Assembly: GCA_011049465.1 (NCBI GenBank)
Contig: DSBP01000051.1
Coordinates: 1 to 17,202 of the forward strand
DNA from: a bacterium
GTDB lineage: Bacteria > Oederibacteriota > PGYV01 > DSBP01
DNA: 17,202 nt
Direction of reading: 5' to 3'
Part shown: positions 7,065-13,869 of the stretch, in pieces
How the letters are laid out: each line of letters starts with the position of its first letter
How positions within the stretch are numbered: position 1 is the stretch's first letter
Made by a program: the position numbers and the translations under genes
Notes under the pieces: model-generated
What the model saw: the letters and a program-made list of their open reading frames with translations, nothing else
What the model was told of the DNA's origin: nothing
The model's database searches: none

Positions 7065-7697
7065 TTAAGGCTGCGCCTTTTCCTTAAGCTTGTGCATCTG
7101 AATGCCCGCCATCCAGTTGAGCCTGTTTTGGAATATGAATTTTTTAATCTTCATGAGGGTAAACCTGCCGTAAACCGGCTGCGCGACAACAAGCGCCTTA
7201 ACCGGGTGTCTCCTCAGCATTTTCAGCGCGAATAAGAGGTCCTTTTCAGAGGCTGCCACAAGCTTGACCTGATCCGCGGCTGTAAGAACGTGCAGATTCT
7301 TCACCCTCATCTTTTCATGCTCAGCCGAAGAGGGAAGCTTCATGTCCATTGAAATCACACAGGGCCTCAGCCCTGACACGTCAAGAGAGCCGTTTGTCTC
7401 GATTGTTATTGTCTTTTTTTTGGCAGCCGCGCCCATAAGGCGCAGCAGATGCTTTATCGCGGGTTTTTGCAGCAGCGGCTCGCCTCCGGTTATGACAACA
7501 TGCTTAAACGGGCTCTTTTTTATTATGCCGGCGATTTTCGCCGTTTCATACGGCCCGCCCTTCTTCCACGCATATTTGGTGTCGCACCACCTGCACCTTA
7601 AGTTGCATTCCGCGAGGCGTATAAAAATCGACGGCATTCCGCGGTAACGCCCCTCGCCTTCAAGGTCAAAAAATATTTCGCTTATTTTAATTTTCAT
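7065..7697 (-). CDS. queE: QueE: 7-carboxy-7-deazaguanine synthase (radical SAM)
   Basis: 210 aa, usual length. C31-x3-C35-x2-C38 (CNLRCRWCDT) is the radical SAM cluster motif. The preceding FFDLEGEGRYRGMPSIFIRL is the characteristic QueE N-terminus. VITGGEPLLQ (~69-78) is the SAM-binding GGEP motif, ETNGS (~99-103) follows, and GIQMHKL near the end matches the family's C-terminal QxHK-type signature. The enzyme converts 6-carboxytetrahydropterin to 7-carboxy-7-deazaguanine in the queuosine/preQ0 pathway, in the cytoplasm. No queC, queD or queF is in the window. Start ATG has AGAGGG ~6 nt upstream. Confidence 0.95.
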   Translation of the reverse strand: MKIKISEIFFDLEGEGRYRGMPSIFIRLAECNLRCRWCDTKYAWKKGGPYETAKIAGIIKKSPFKHVVITGGEPLLQKPAIKHLLRLMGAAAKKKTITIETNGSLDVSGLRPCVISMDMKLPSSAEHEKMRVKNLHVLTAADQVKLVAASEKDLLFALKMLRRHPVKALVVAQPVYGRFTLMKIKKFIFQNRLNWMAGIQMHKLKEKAQP

Positions 7698-7736
7698 GCA
7701 ATCCCTCTGTTGTTTTCAGGCTTTTCCAGTCTTATG

Positions 7737-7766
7737 ATTTTAACACAGGAGACGGAGTAAATACAA
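7737..7766 (-). promoter_or_regulatory. Candidate queE promoter
   Basis: Minus strand TTGTAT (7761-7766), 18-bp spacer, TAAAAT (7737-7742). Predicted start near 7730, ~33 nt before the ATG. Both boxes deviate from consensus. Confidence 0.4.
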
Positions 7767-7802
7767 TTTCCATTTAGCAGGCTCCGGTTTTAAATTTTGA
7801 AT

Positions 7803-8035
7803 TTTTCCAATCCTGTCCAAAACATCGGTTGAGATTGGTTTTTAAATGTAGGGGTGATTCATGAATCACCCACTAAATACGGGCAATTCGTGAATTGCCC
7901 CTACAAGAACCGGACACAACCTGAATACAGAGACCTGAATTCAAAAACATGAAAACAAAACACAAAACCCCATAATTAACTCCACCCCGATTGCGGGTTT
8001 GAGAGAACGTATTTTGGACAGCAATGGAATTTTTC
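7803..8035. repeat. MITE-like intergenic element with paired palindromes
   Basis: The left end (TGTCCAAAAC, 7814-7823) and right end (GTATTTTGGACA, 8009-8020) form imperfect inverted ends. Inside, 7852-7871 is a perfect 20-bp palindrome (GGGTGATTCATGAATCACCC) and 7881-7900 a near-perfect one (GGGCAATTCGTGAATTGCCC). Both lie between GTAGGGG (7848-7854) and CCCCTAC (7897-7903). Bases 7834-7862 equal 4044-4072 inverted. No transposase is encoded. This fills most of the gap between the divergent queE and 8200 genes. Confidence 0.6.
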
Positions 8036-8126
8036 ATTTTTTAAGTTTCCGCGGTATTCGGCTTTAGTCATTACACTTGCAAATTGTAAATTCAAAATTT
8101 TAACTTCCTTTCACGCCTGATTTCGC

Positions 8127-8154
8127 TTGTTTTTTGGCGAAAAATCATTATAAT
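8127..8154 (+). promoter_or_regulatory. Promoter of the TIM-barrel protein-lepA operon
   Basis: TTGTTT (8127-8132), 16-bp spacer, perfect TATAAT (8149-8154). Predicted start near 8161, a ~39-nt leader with only a weak ribosome site before the ATG at 8200. Confidence 0.5.
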
Positions 8155-8199
8155 CATTTTTTGTATAAGTATTATAAAAACTGATGGAACCGGTGTCTA

Positions 8200-10086
8200 A
8201 TGGCAAGATTAGCTTTGTGCTTACTCATGTTTTTGGGGCTTTGCGTGCCCGCAGCAGCTCAGGAACTTCGCGCCTCAACTGACAAGCGCGTCTATTTGAG
8301 GCATGAGCTTGTGAACATATATGCCTCTCTTAAAACAGAACAGCGCCGCTCAATTCTTCCCCTTACCCCCGTGGGCATCACGTCCGCGGATAAACGGGAT
8401 GCCGAGTGCACGGTTAAAATATTGAGAAAAAACAGGCTGATAAAAACAGTCGGAGGGCTTGACGAGGTAAAGATGAAATACATCCCCTCTCTTGACCGCT
8501 GGATAATCAACTGGCCCATCCCCTGGAACCCTGACCTTGGCGAGTATTCAGCCGTCATAAACCTGCGGCTTGGCGGCAAAAGATACGCGGCGACCACCGG
8601 TTTTACAATAACCGGCCGCAAACCAAAGCAAATGGATGAGGCGTTCAGCGTTATGAACATTGAGCCCGGCGATTCAATTATTCAGAGGGTTCCGGGCGTA
8701 GGCGGCAGGTCGGTCAGAATCTGGGAAAACTATGTTTTGTGGGCCCGCTTCATGGGCGCATCAGCGCTCTGGCACTGCGTCGGCCAGTCACAGCTATGGA
8801 ACAGGCTTGACGAGCGGGTCTTCCCGTGGGACCAGACCGCGCTTAATCAGGTAACAAACCTCGGCAAAGAATGCCACAAATACGAGATGAAATACGGCAC
8901 CTGGATAACCAGTTATCTTGTCCTGGGCAACAGGCACGACCTTTCGCCCTACAAACAGACCATAGGCTATGACAGGCACACTGACTCTCTCAGAAAACTT
9001 ATATACATCTCCATCTATGACAGAAAAAGACAGGACGATATCGTGGAACTTTTGAAAAAAATGCAGTCCAACCCCCACGTTGACCACCTCGGCCTTGATT
9101 ATATGAGGACCGATTTCGGCGGTTATGAATACGCGGACAGGTTTGTCAAGGACATGCCGATAGAAGAGGCTCCCGAAGACTGGGTTGAGATGACAGAAGA
9201 GGACAAGATGCTGTGGCTCGCGCGCGTGCTTGAAGTTGACAAAAACAAAAAGATTGAGGAGATGTGGCAGTGGTGGCGCGCACACATGATGTCAATAGTC
9301 ATATCCGAAATTGTCCAGAGAGCAGGCATCAATAAGCCGCTCTGGCTCTTTTCTCTTACCTGGAAACAGGGAAAGGAACACGGCCAGGACCCCCTCATGT
9401 TCATAGACGCGGGAGTTGATATGAACGCCGCTATGTTTTACTCAATTGACAAAAAAACATACCCGTTTATGGCCGAGGACTGGAGAAACTACCTGAAACA
9501 GGACAACACAAACCTGCTTGCCGGCCAGTGCGTTGACTGGAATCTTTTAGGAAGAACCACTGTACCTCCCGGGCCCGAGGAACATTTCCTGCGGCAAAAA
9601 ATCGCAGTGGACAGGTTCCTGCCTGTCAACCCGTCCCTGGGGCTCTTCTGGCACGACCTGACGCGCGCCTTCAAAGGAACCCGCGGGCCCTACTCGGCTC
9701 TTGAATGGGCCGTCACAGGCGGAGCTTCTTTCACCTATCTGCGCCGCGCCAAGGGCTTCTTCCCTTTTTCCGTTGCCTGGGACGCGCCGGACGCGGTTAA
9801 GCTGAACGAGGTCTTCACTGTTGAGGTGAACATAAAAAACACATCAAAGACCGATATGGACTATTACCTGAAGCTTTTAAAGGTAACAAATCTTGAATTA
9901 TTCGGCGAGCTGACGCAAAAGTTCAACATAGGGCCGGGCGAGATAAAAACAATAACTTTTCAGGTAAAGGCAGTAGAAAAAAACTGGAAACGCGGAAACA
10001 CGCAGATGATTGCCTTTATGATTCAATACGGCAGGCTTGAGACGCAGCAGCGCTACTTTGACTTCAAATACCTGCTGGTAGAGTGA
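8200..10086 (+). CDS. Secreted glycoside-hydrolase-like TIM-barrel protein with flanking beta-sandwich domains
   Basis: 628 aa. Residues 1-20 are a signal peptide ending PAAA before QELRAS. Residues ~22-145 form a beta-rich domain starting ASTDKRVYLRHELVNI, the pattern of MG2-like domains (TDKxxYxxGExV). Residues ~160-510 look like a TIM barrel; VDHLGLDYMRTDFGG (~294-308) resembles the DGIHLDYIRY strand of GHL10/family-10-like glycosylhydrolases, which usually carries an acidic active-site residue. Residues ~524-628 form a second beta-sandwich (VFTVEVNIKNTSKTDMDYYL). Likely an exported enzyme or binding protein acting on a polysaccharide or cell envelope, but the substrate is unknown and catalysis is not proven. 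Its TGA is one base before the lepA ATG, so the two are probably coupled. Confidence 0.72.
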   Translation: MARLALCLLMFLGLCVPAAAQELRASTDKRVYLRHELVNIYASLKTEQRRSILPLTPVGITSADKRDAECTVKILRKNRLIKTVGGLDEVKMKYIPSLDRWIINWPIPWNPDLGEYSAVINLRLGGKRYAATTGFTITGRKPKQMDEAFSVMNIEPGDSIIQRVPGVGGRSVRIWENYVLWARFMGASALWHCVGQSQLWNRLDERVFPWDQTALNQVTNLGKECHKYEMKYGTWITSYLVLGNRHDLSPYKQTIGYDRHTDSLRKLIYISIYDRKRQDDIVELLKKMQSNPHVDHLGLDYMRTDFGGYEYADRFVKDMPIEEAPEDWVEMTEEDKMLWLARVLEVDKNKKIEEMWQWWRAHMMSIVISEIVQRAGINKPLWLFSLTWKQGKEHGQDPLMFIDAGVDMNAAMFYSIDKKTYPFMAEDWRNYLKQDNTNLLAGQCVDWNLLGRTTVPPGPEEHFLRQKIAVDRFLPVNPSLGLFWHDLTRAFKGTRGPYSALEWAVTGGASFTYLRRAKGFFPFSVAWDAPDAVKLNEVFTVEVNIKNTSKTDMDYYLKLLKVTNLELFGELTQKFNIGPGEIKTITFQVKAVEKNWKRGNTQMIAFMIQYGRLETQQRYFDFKYLLVE

Positions 10087-10087
10087 C

Positions 10088-11893
10088 ATGAATAACGCCT
10101 ACTTAAAACTCATACGGAACTTCAGCATAATCGCGCACATTGACCACGGCAAGTCAACCCTCGCGGACAGGCTGCTGGAAAACACCCATACCATAGAAAA
10201 AAGAAAGATGAAGGAACAGGTCCTTGACTCAATGGACCTCGAGCGGGAGCGCGGCATAACAATCAAGGCAAAAGCTGTCCGGCTTAAATACATAAAAGGC
10301 TCCAAAGAATACATACTCAACCTGATTGACACTCCCGGCCACGTTGATTTTTCTTACGAGGTTTCCCGCAGCCTTATCGCCTCAGAGGGGGCTCTTTTGG
10401 TAATAGACGCCTCGCAGGGCATAGAGGCTCAGACAATGGCAAACGCGCATATCGCCACAAGCAACAACCTGAAACTTATTCCGGTCATAAATAAAATAGA
10501 CCTTCCCAACGCGGACCCGGTAAAAGCGGGCTTTGAAATGGAAGAACTTCTCGCCATACCCGCGGAAGAGGCAATATTGGCCAGCGCCAAGGATGGCACC
10601 GGCACAGAGGAGATTCTGGAAGCAATCATAGAGAGGATATCGCCGCCCTCAGGCGACATAAACGCGCCGCTAAAAGCGCTTGTAATGGACGCGCAGTTTG
10701 ATTTTTACAAGGGCGTGATAGTTTTCGTGAGGCTTATTGACGGAACCATTAAAAAGGGAATGAGCATCCGGATGATGGCGTCAGACACGCAGTGGGAAGT
10801 CACGCAGGTGGGTGTTTTCAGGCCCAAAATGGATGAGGTGGAATTTTTAAAAGCCGGCGAGGTCGGGTTTATAGTCGCGGGAATCAAAGCGCTCAAGGAC
10901 ATTAAAATCGGGGACACAATAACTGACTCGTCAAACCCCTGCTCTGCCCCTCTTCCCGGATTCAAGGAAGTAAAGCCAATGGTCTTTTGCGGCCTCTTCC
11001 CCGTCATGACCGAACAATACACCGAATTAAAGGACGCGCTGCAAAAACTTCAGCTGAACGACTCATCCATATTCTTTGAGCCCGAGTCGTCAGAAGCGCT
11101 GGGGTTCGGATACCGCTGCGGTTTTTTAGGGCTTCTTCATATGGAGATAGTCCAGGAACGCCTTGAGCGCGAGTACAACCTCAACCTGATAGCGACAGCG
11201 CCCAACGTTGAATACATGGTAAAAACCTCATCCGGAAATATGTTTGTCTGCGACAGCCCTTCGGCATTCCCTGATTTCGCATCCATCGAGGAGATTCAGG
11301 AACCCTATGTAAAGCTTTCCGTTATAACCCCGTCAGACTACGTGGGCCCGCTCATGCAGCTGTGCCAGGCCCGGCGCGGGATTTACATAAACACGGAGTA
11401 TCTGACAGCCAGCCGGGCTGTTGTAATTTATGAGCTTCCTCTCGGGGAAATAATATGGGATTTTTACGACAAACTCAAATCAATGTCCCGTGGCTATGCT
11501 TCCATGGACTACGAACTCATTGATTACCGCGCCGCTGACCTTAAAAGGGTTGATATACTGGTCAATCACGAAAAGGTTGACTCGCTCTCCTTTATCACGC
11601 ACGAGAGCTTTGCTTACAGAAAAGCAAAAGCTCTTGTCGAGAGGCTCAAGGAAGCAATACCGCGCCAGATGTTCCCCGTCCCCATACAGGGCGCGATAGG
11701 CGGCAACATTATCTCGCGCGAGACAATTCCCGCCATAAGAAAAGACGTCCTCGCCAAGTGCTACGGCGGCGACATAACAAGAAAACGCAAGCTGCTCGAG
11801 AAACAAAAAGAGGGAAAAAAGAGGATGAAACAGGTAGGCTCAGTTGAAATCCCCCAGGAAGCCTTTATGGCAATCCTGAAGGTGGACGAGTAG
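10088..11893 (+). CDS. lepA: LepA: elongation factor 4 (ribosome back-translocase GTPase)
   Basis: 601 aa, usual length. G1 is AHIDHGKS (16-23), switch I RGIT (55-58), G3 DTPGH (81-85) and G4 NKID (135-138), all intact. EF-G-like domains II, III and V follow, and the LepA-specific C-terminal domain is present (SVEIPQEAFMAILK at the end). The protein binds stalled or mistranslocated ribosomes and hydrolyses GTP. The start has no strong Shine-Dalgarno apart from GGTAGAG inside the preceding gene, consistent with re-initiation after that gene's stop. The 192-bp region after it holds AT-rich degenerate TTTTGAATTT-type repeats and no clear terminator. Confidence 0.97.
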   Translation: MNNAYLKLIRNFSIIAHIDHGKSTLADRLLENTHTIEKRKMKEQVLDSMDLERERGITIKAKAVRLKYIKGSKEYILNLIDTPGHVDFSYEVSRSLIASEGALLVIDASQGIEAQTMANAHIATSNNLKLIPVINKIDLPNADPVKAGFEMEELLAIPAEEAILASAKDGTGTEEILEAIIERISPPSGDINAPLKALVMDAQFDFYKGVIVFVRLIDGTIKKGMSIRMMASDTQWEVTQVGVFRPKMDEVEFLKAGEVGFIVAGIKALKDIKIGDTITDSSNPCSAPLPGFKEVKPMVFCGLFPVMTEQYTELKDALQKLQLNDSSIFFEPESSEALGFGYRCGFLGLLHMEIVQERLEREYNLNLIATAPNVEYMVKTSSGNMFVCDSPSAFPDFASIEEIQEPYVKLSVITPSDYVGPLMQLCQARRGIYINTEYLTASRAVVIYELPLGEIIWDFYDKLKSMSRGYASMDYELIDYRAADLKRVDILVNHEKVDSLSFITHESFAYRKAKALVERLKEAIPRQMFPVPIQGAIGGNIISRETIPAIRKDVLAKCYGGDITRKRKLLEKQKEGKKRMKQVGSVEIPQEAFMAILKVDE

Positions 11894-12085
11894 AAACAAT
11901 TCATTTTGAATTTTGAATTTACAATTTTTAAGTTTTAAATGCCCTCTCTTCCGGTCGAAATAAAAAACGCGGGGTTCTTCACTTTACAATTTCAAGTCCC
12001 CCCGGTTCTGTTCAACTGCGTATAAGAATTTCAGTTCTTCTCGGTTTTCACTTCAAAATTCTAAATTCAAGATTAAAATTGTCTT

Positions 12086-12388
12086 TCAAACACTCCTTCC
12101 CCATACGGCCAGCACAAAAGCAAGCAGGCAGAAAACCGCTCCTGCTATTATCACGCCCCAGCGTGTCTCTTCTGTGCCCTCTTTTTTTTCGCTGTAAAGT
12201 ATCCGCTCCACATCGGCAAAAGGGACATAATACAGCCTGTTACCCGCCTCTATTCCAACCTGCCCGTCAATTATCTCTTTTACCCTCCCCTCAACGCGCT
12301 CCCCGTTTTTCATAATTATCGTATCACCAAATAGAGGCAAAACCATTAAAATCATGCTGAAAAACAGAATAAAAACCGGCTTTTTCAA
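12086..12388 (-). CDS. Small envelope protein: signal peptide, LSm/SH3-like domain, C-terminal TM helix
   Basis: 100 aa from a TTG start chosen because GGAGG lies 6 nt upstream; a longer upstream frame would run through the RNA hairpin and promoter. Residues 1-~21 are a signal peptide (KKPVFILFFSMILMVLPLFG). Residues ~22-65 follow a small-barrel pattern, DTIIMKNGERVEGRVKEI then GQVGIEAG and YYVPFADVERI, as in many short exported proteins of unknown function with an SH3/LSm-like fold. Residues ~79-97 (WGVIIAGAVFCLLAFVLAVWG) are a transmembrane helix. It lies ~60 nt after the U-tract of the small RNA, so read-through from that promoter could express it. lepA converges on it. Function unknown. 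Confidence 0.65.
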   Translation of the reverse strand: MKKPVFILFFSMILMVLPLFGDTIIMKNGERVEGRVKEIIDGQVGIEAGNRLYYVPFADVERILYSEKKEGTEETRWGVIIAGAVFCLLAFVLAVWGRSV

Positions 12389-12448
12389 TTCATTCCTCCG
12401 CGTTTTCCCGCCTGTTTTTCCCAAAACAGCGGCTCTTCCCTTTCTTGC

Positions 12449-12514
12449 AAAAAAAAAATGACGCAGGGATATAGAGGGGTTTTTACGAGCAGTTGGTAGG
12501 CTCAACCCTGCGTC
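12449..12514 (-). ncRNA. Candidate ~65-nt small RNA or attenuator
   Basis: The predicted +1 (12514) is the first base of GACGCAGGG (12506-12514). This pairs perfectly with CCCTGCGTC (12460-12468), followed by A and ten T (12449-12458). The transcript is thus a closed 9-bp stem ending in an intrinsic-terminator-like U tract. The loop contains GAGC-CTACCAACT-GCTC (a 4-bp hairpin), and GGGTT/AACCC can pair alternatively. I could not match it to any known riboswitch or small RNA family (checked from memory only). Confidence 0.6.
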
Positions 12515-12520
12515 CCACAT

Positions 12521-12549
12521 AATATAGCAGAGCACAAGCCTGCTGTCAA
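12521..12549 (-). promoter_or_regulatory. Consensus sigma70-type promoter of the 65-nt RNA
   Basis: Minus strand TTGACA (12544-12549), 17-bp spacer, TATATT (12521-12526): a perfect -35 with near-perfect -10 and ideal spacing. It is the best-matching promoter in the window, implying strong expression. Confidence 0.8.
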
Positions 12550-12599
12550 TAATTTTTTTGTTAATTTTCACAGACAAAACAGCGAAAAAAATCAAATTT

Positions 12600-12649
12600 C
12601 CGGTTAATTTTTTAAACAAAGACCCGACCTGTTTAAATTAATTAACCGG
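12600..12649 (-). terminator. 50-bp palindrome, possible end of the grpE-coaX operon
   Basis: CCGGTTAATT (12600-12609) pairs with AATTAACCGG (12640-12649), and TTTAAACA (12611-12618) with TGTTTAAA (12630-12637), around an 11-nt loop. On the minus strand a T7 run (12585-12591) follows 8 nt after the stem. The stem is AT-rich and the U-run is displaced, so it could instead be an operator or repeat. Confidence 0.4.
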
Positions 12650-12662
12650 TTTGTTTGCGCGC

Positions 12663-12803
12663 TCAGTCCTCAGGAAGCATTTTTTTAATAAGCGTCCTCG
12701 CCCTTTTTCTCCCTTTTCTCTTGAAAAACCGCTTCGCCTTTGTATGCGCGTCATCCGGATGAGCGGGCCTTTTGGCGCTGTAAACTTTCCTGCCTATCTT
12801 CAC
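12663..12803 (-). CDS. 46-aa basic protein at the end of the operon
   Basis: GTG start overlapping the coaX stop as GTGA, with GGGGGAAGAGG just upstream inside coaX, the classic arrangement for coupled translation. The product begins MKIGRKVYSAKRPAHPDDAH and continues as TKAKRFFKRKGRKRARTLIK to a short acidic end. About 40% of residues are Lys or Arg, as in small ribosomal or nucleic-acid-binding proteins, but it matches no ribosomal protein I know. Short enough to be missed by usual length cut-offs. The tight overlap and good ribosome site make it likely real. Confidence 0.6.
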   Translation of the reverse strand: MKIGRKVYSAKRPAHPDDAHTKAKRFFKRKGRKRARTLIKKMLPED

Positions 12804-13579
12804 ACCCTCTTCCCCCTGTTTAAATCATATATGTGCTTGAGCCCCTTCAGCGTAAGGTCCCTGTCCATTATAACCCGCTTCTTAAGGCTCGCGTGCGCCA
12901 GCCTTATATCAGCGTCGCCTCCGGTAAATATAATTTTTAATGTTTTTGCCCCGAGTTCCTTCCTTATTTCCTCAACAATGAATTTAACAGCGGCAATGGC
13001 CGAGTTTTTCACTCCGCTCTGCATGGCCTCTGCCGTGTTATCCCCTATTATCCTGCGCGGGTAATCCATTGATATCGCGGGCAGCCTTGCTGTCCCCTCA
13101 TAAAGCGCCTTTAATGAAAGTTTTATGCCCGGCATTATAACTCCTCCAAGGTAGCGCGCCCGCCTGTCAACAACGTCAAATGTTATGGCCGTGCCAAAAT
13201 CAACTATAACCATATCCCGCCTGCCGTAAAGCATTACAGCGCCGGCAGCGTTCGCGAGCCTGTCATCCCCTACTTCCTTTTTATTCTTGTACATATTGCG
13301 GACGTTCATCTTTGTTGACGGCGTAAAAAGAACCGGCGCCAGCTTAAAGCTTTTCTTAAGCATGCCTGCCGCCTTTTTTGTCATGGCCGGGACAACACTG
13401 CCGATTACCGCGCCGTCAAGCCCGCCCGGATTTATGGAGGCCTCCCTCAATATTTTTTTAATAAGCGGGCCGGATACCCCGGACGAAACAACAGGCATGA
13501 TGAACCTTAAAATAATATTACCGCCGTCAAATACCGCGGCGGTAATATTTGTATTTCCTATGTCAAAAACTATTGTCAT
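12800..13579 (-). CDS. coaX: CoaX: type III pantothenate kinase
   Basis: 259 aa from MTIVFDIGNTNIT; an upstream extension into fixX is rejected because the ASKHA-fold kinase begins at this Met and the length then fits the family. FDIGNTN (5-11) is the phosphate-binding motif, VGDDRLANAAGAVMLYG is the family signature around the conserved Asp-Arg, VDFGTAITFDVV and GGVIMPG follow, and TGGDA near the C-terminus completes the ATP site. It phosphorylates pantothenate, the first step of CoA synthesis, and unlike CoaA is not inhibited by CoA and needs a monovalent cation in studied members. It starts 5 nt after fixX. Confidence 0.95.
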   Translation of the reverse strand: MTIVFDIGNTNITAAVFDGGNIILRFIMPVVSSGVSGPLIKKILREASINPGGLDGAVIGSVVPAMTKKAAGMLKKSFKLAPVLFTPSTKMNVRNMYKNKKEVGDDRLANAAGAVMLYGRRDMVIVDFGTAITFDVVDRRARYLGGVIMPGIKLSLKALYEGTARLPAISMDYPRRIIGDNTAEAMQSGVKNSAIAAVKFIVEEIRKELGAKTLKIIFTGGDADIRLAHASLKKRVIMDRDLTLKGLKHIYDLNRGKRV

Positions 13580-13584
13580 TTTAT

Positions 13585-13869
13585 CTATCCGAATCTGAAC
13601 GTTACGCCATAACCGCCCTGCGGGTATTCCCACTCAATCTCATCAGGCGCAGCCACCCTGCACGTGCCGCATTCCAGGCAGTTTTCAAACGATACAATCG
13701 CCTCTCCCTTGTCGTTCAGCTCGTATACCTTTGCGGGGCATATAAAAAGTTTTCCTTCAACAAGTTTGTGCGCGTCAACGCCCTCCTTAATCTTCAGGTG
13801 CGTCTTTTCAAATGCCTTAAACTTGTCAAGGCCGAGCTTGTCTTCCATTGTCTTGAACTTATCGCTCAT
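13585..13869 (-). CDS. fixX: FixX: ferredoxin-like partner of FixC
   Basis: 94 aa. C44-P (LFICPAKVY) and C64-x2-C67-x2-C70 (NCLECGTCR) form the FixX-type [4Fe-4S] site; the surrounding FENCLECGTCRVAAP is characteristic. It passes electrons with FixC between electron-transfer flavoprotein and the quinone pool; in larger ETF-QO enzymes this domain is fused to the FixC part. The start overlaps the fixC stop as ATGA. No second ferredoxin cluster is present. The ETF subunits FixA/FixB are not in the window. Confidence 0.92.
   Translation of the reverse strand: MSDKFKTMEDKLGLDKFKAFEKTHLKIKEGVDAHKLVEGKLFICPAKVYELNDKGEAIVSFENCLECGTCRVAAPDEIEWEYPQGGYGVTFRFG

Noticed and set aside
7803..8035. CRISPR array, because of successive palindromic repeats
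   Set aside because: Only two palindromes of different sequence separated by 9 bp, no spacers of regular length and no cas genes.
12460..12514. Plus-strand tRNA gene, because of a D-arm-like GAGC-AGTTGGTAG-GCTC
   Set aside because: No anticodon arm, T-arm or acceptor stem can be built around it.
12389..12619. N-terminal extension of the small envelope protein to 177 codons
   Set aside because: The extension covers the consensus promoter, RNA stem and U-tract, whereas the TTG at 12388 has GGAGG and begins a proper signal peptide.
13580..13633. Upstream start of coaX inside fixX
   Set aside because: The kinase fold begins at MTIVFDIGNTN; the extension overlaps fixX and has no family resemblance.
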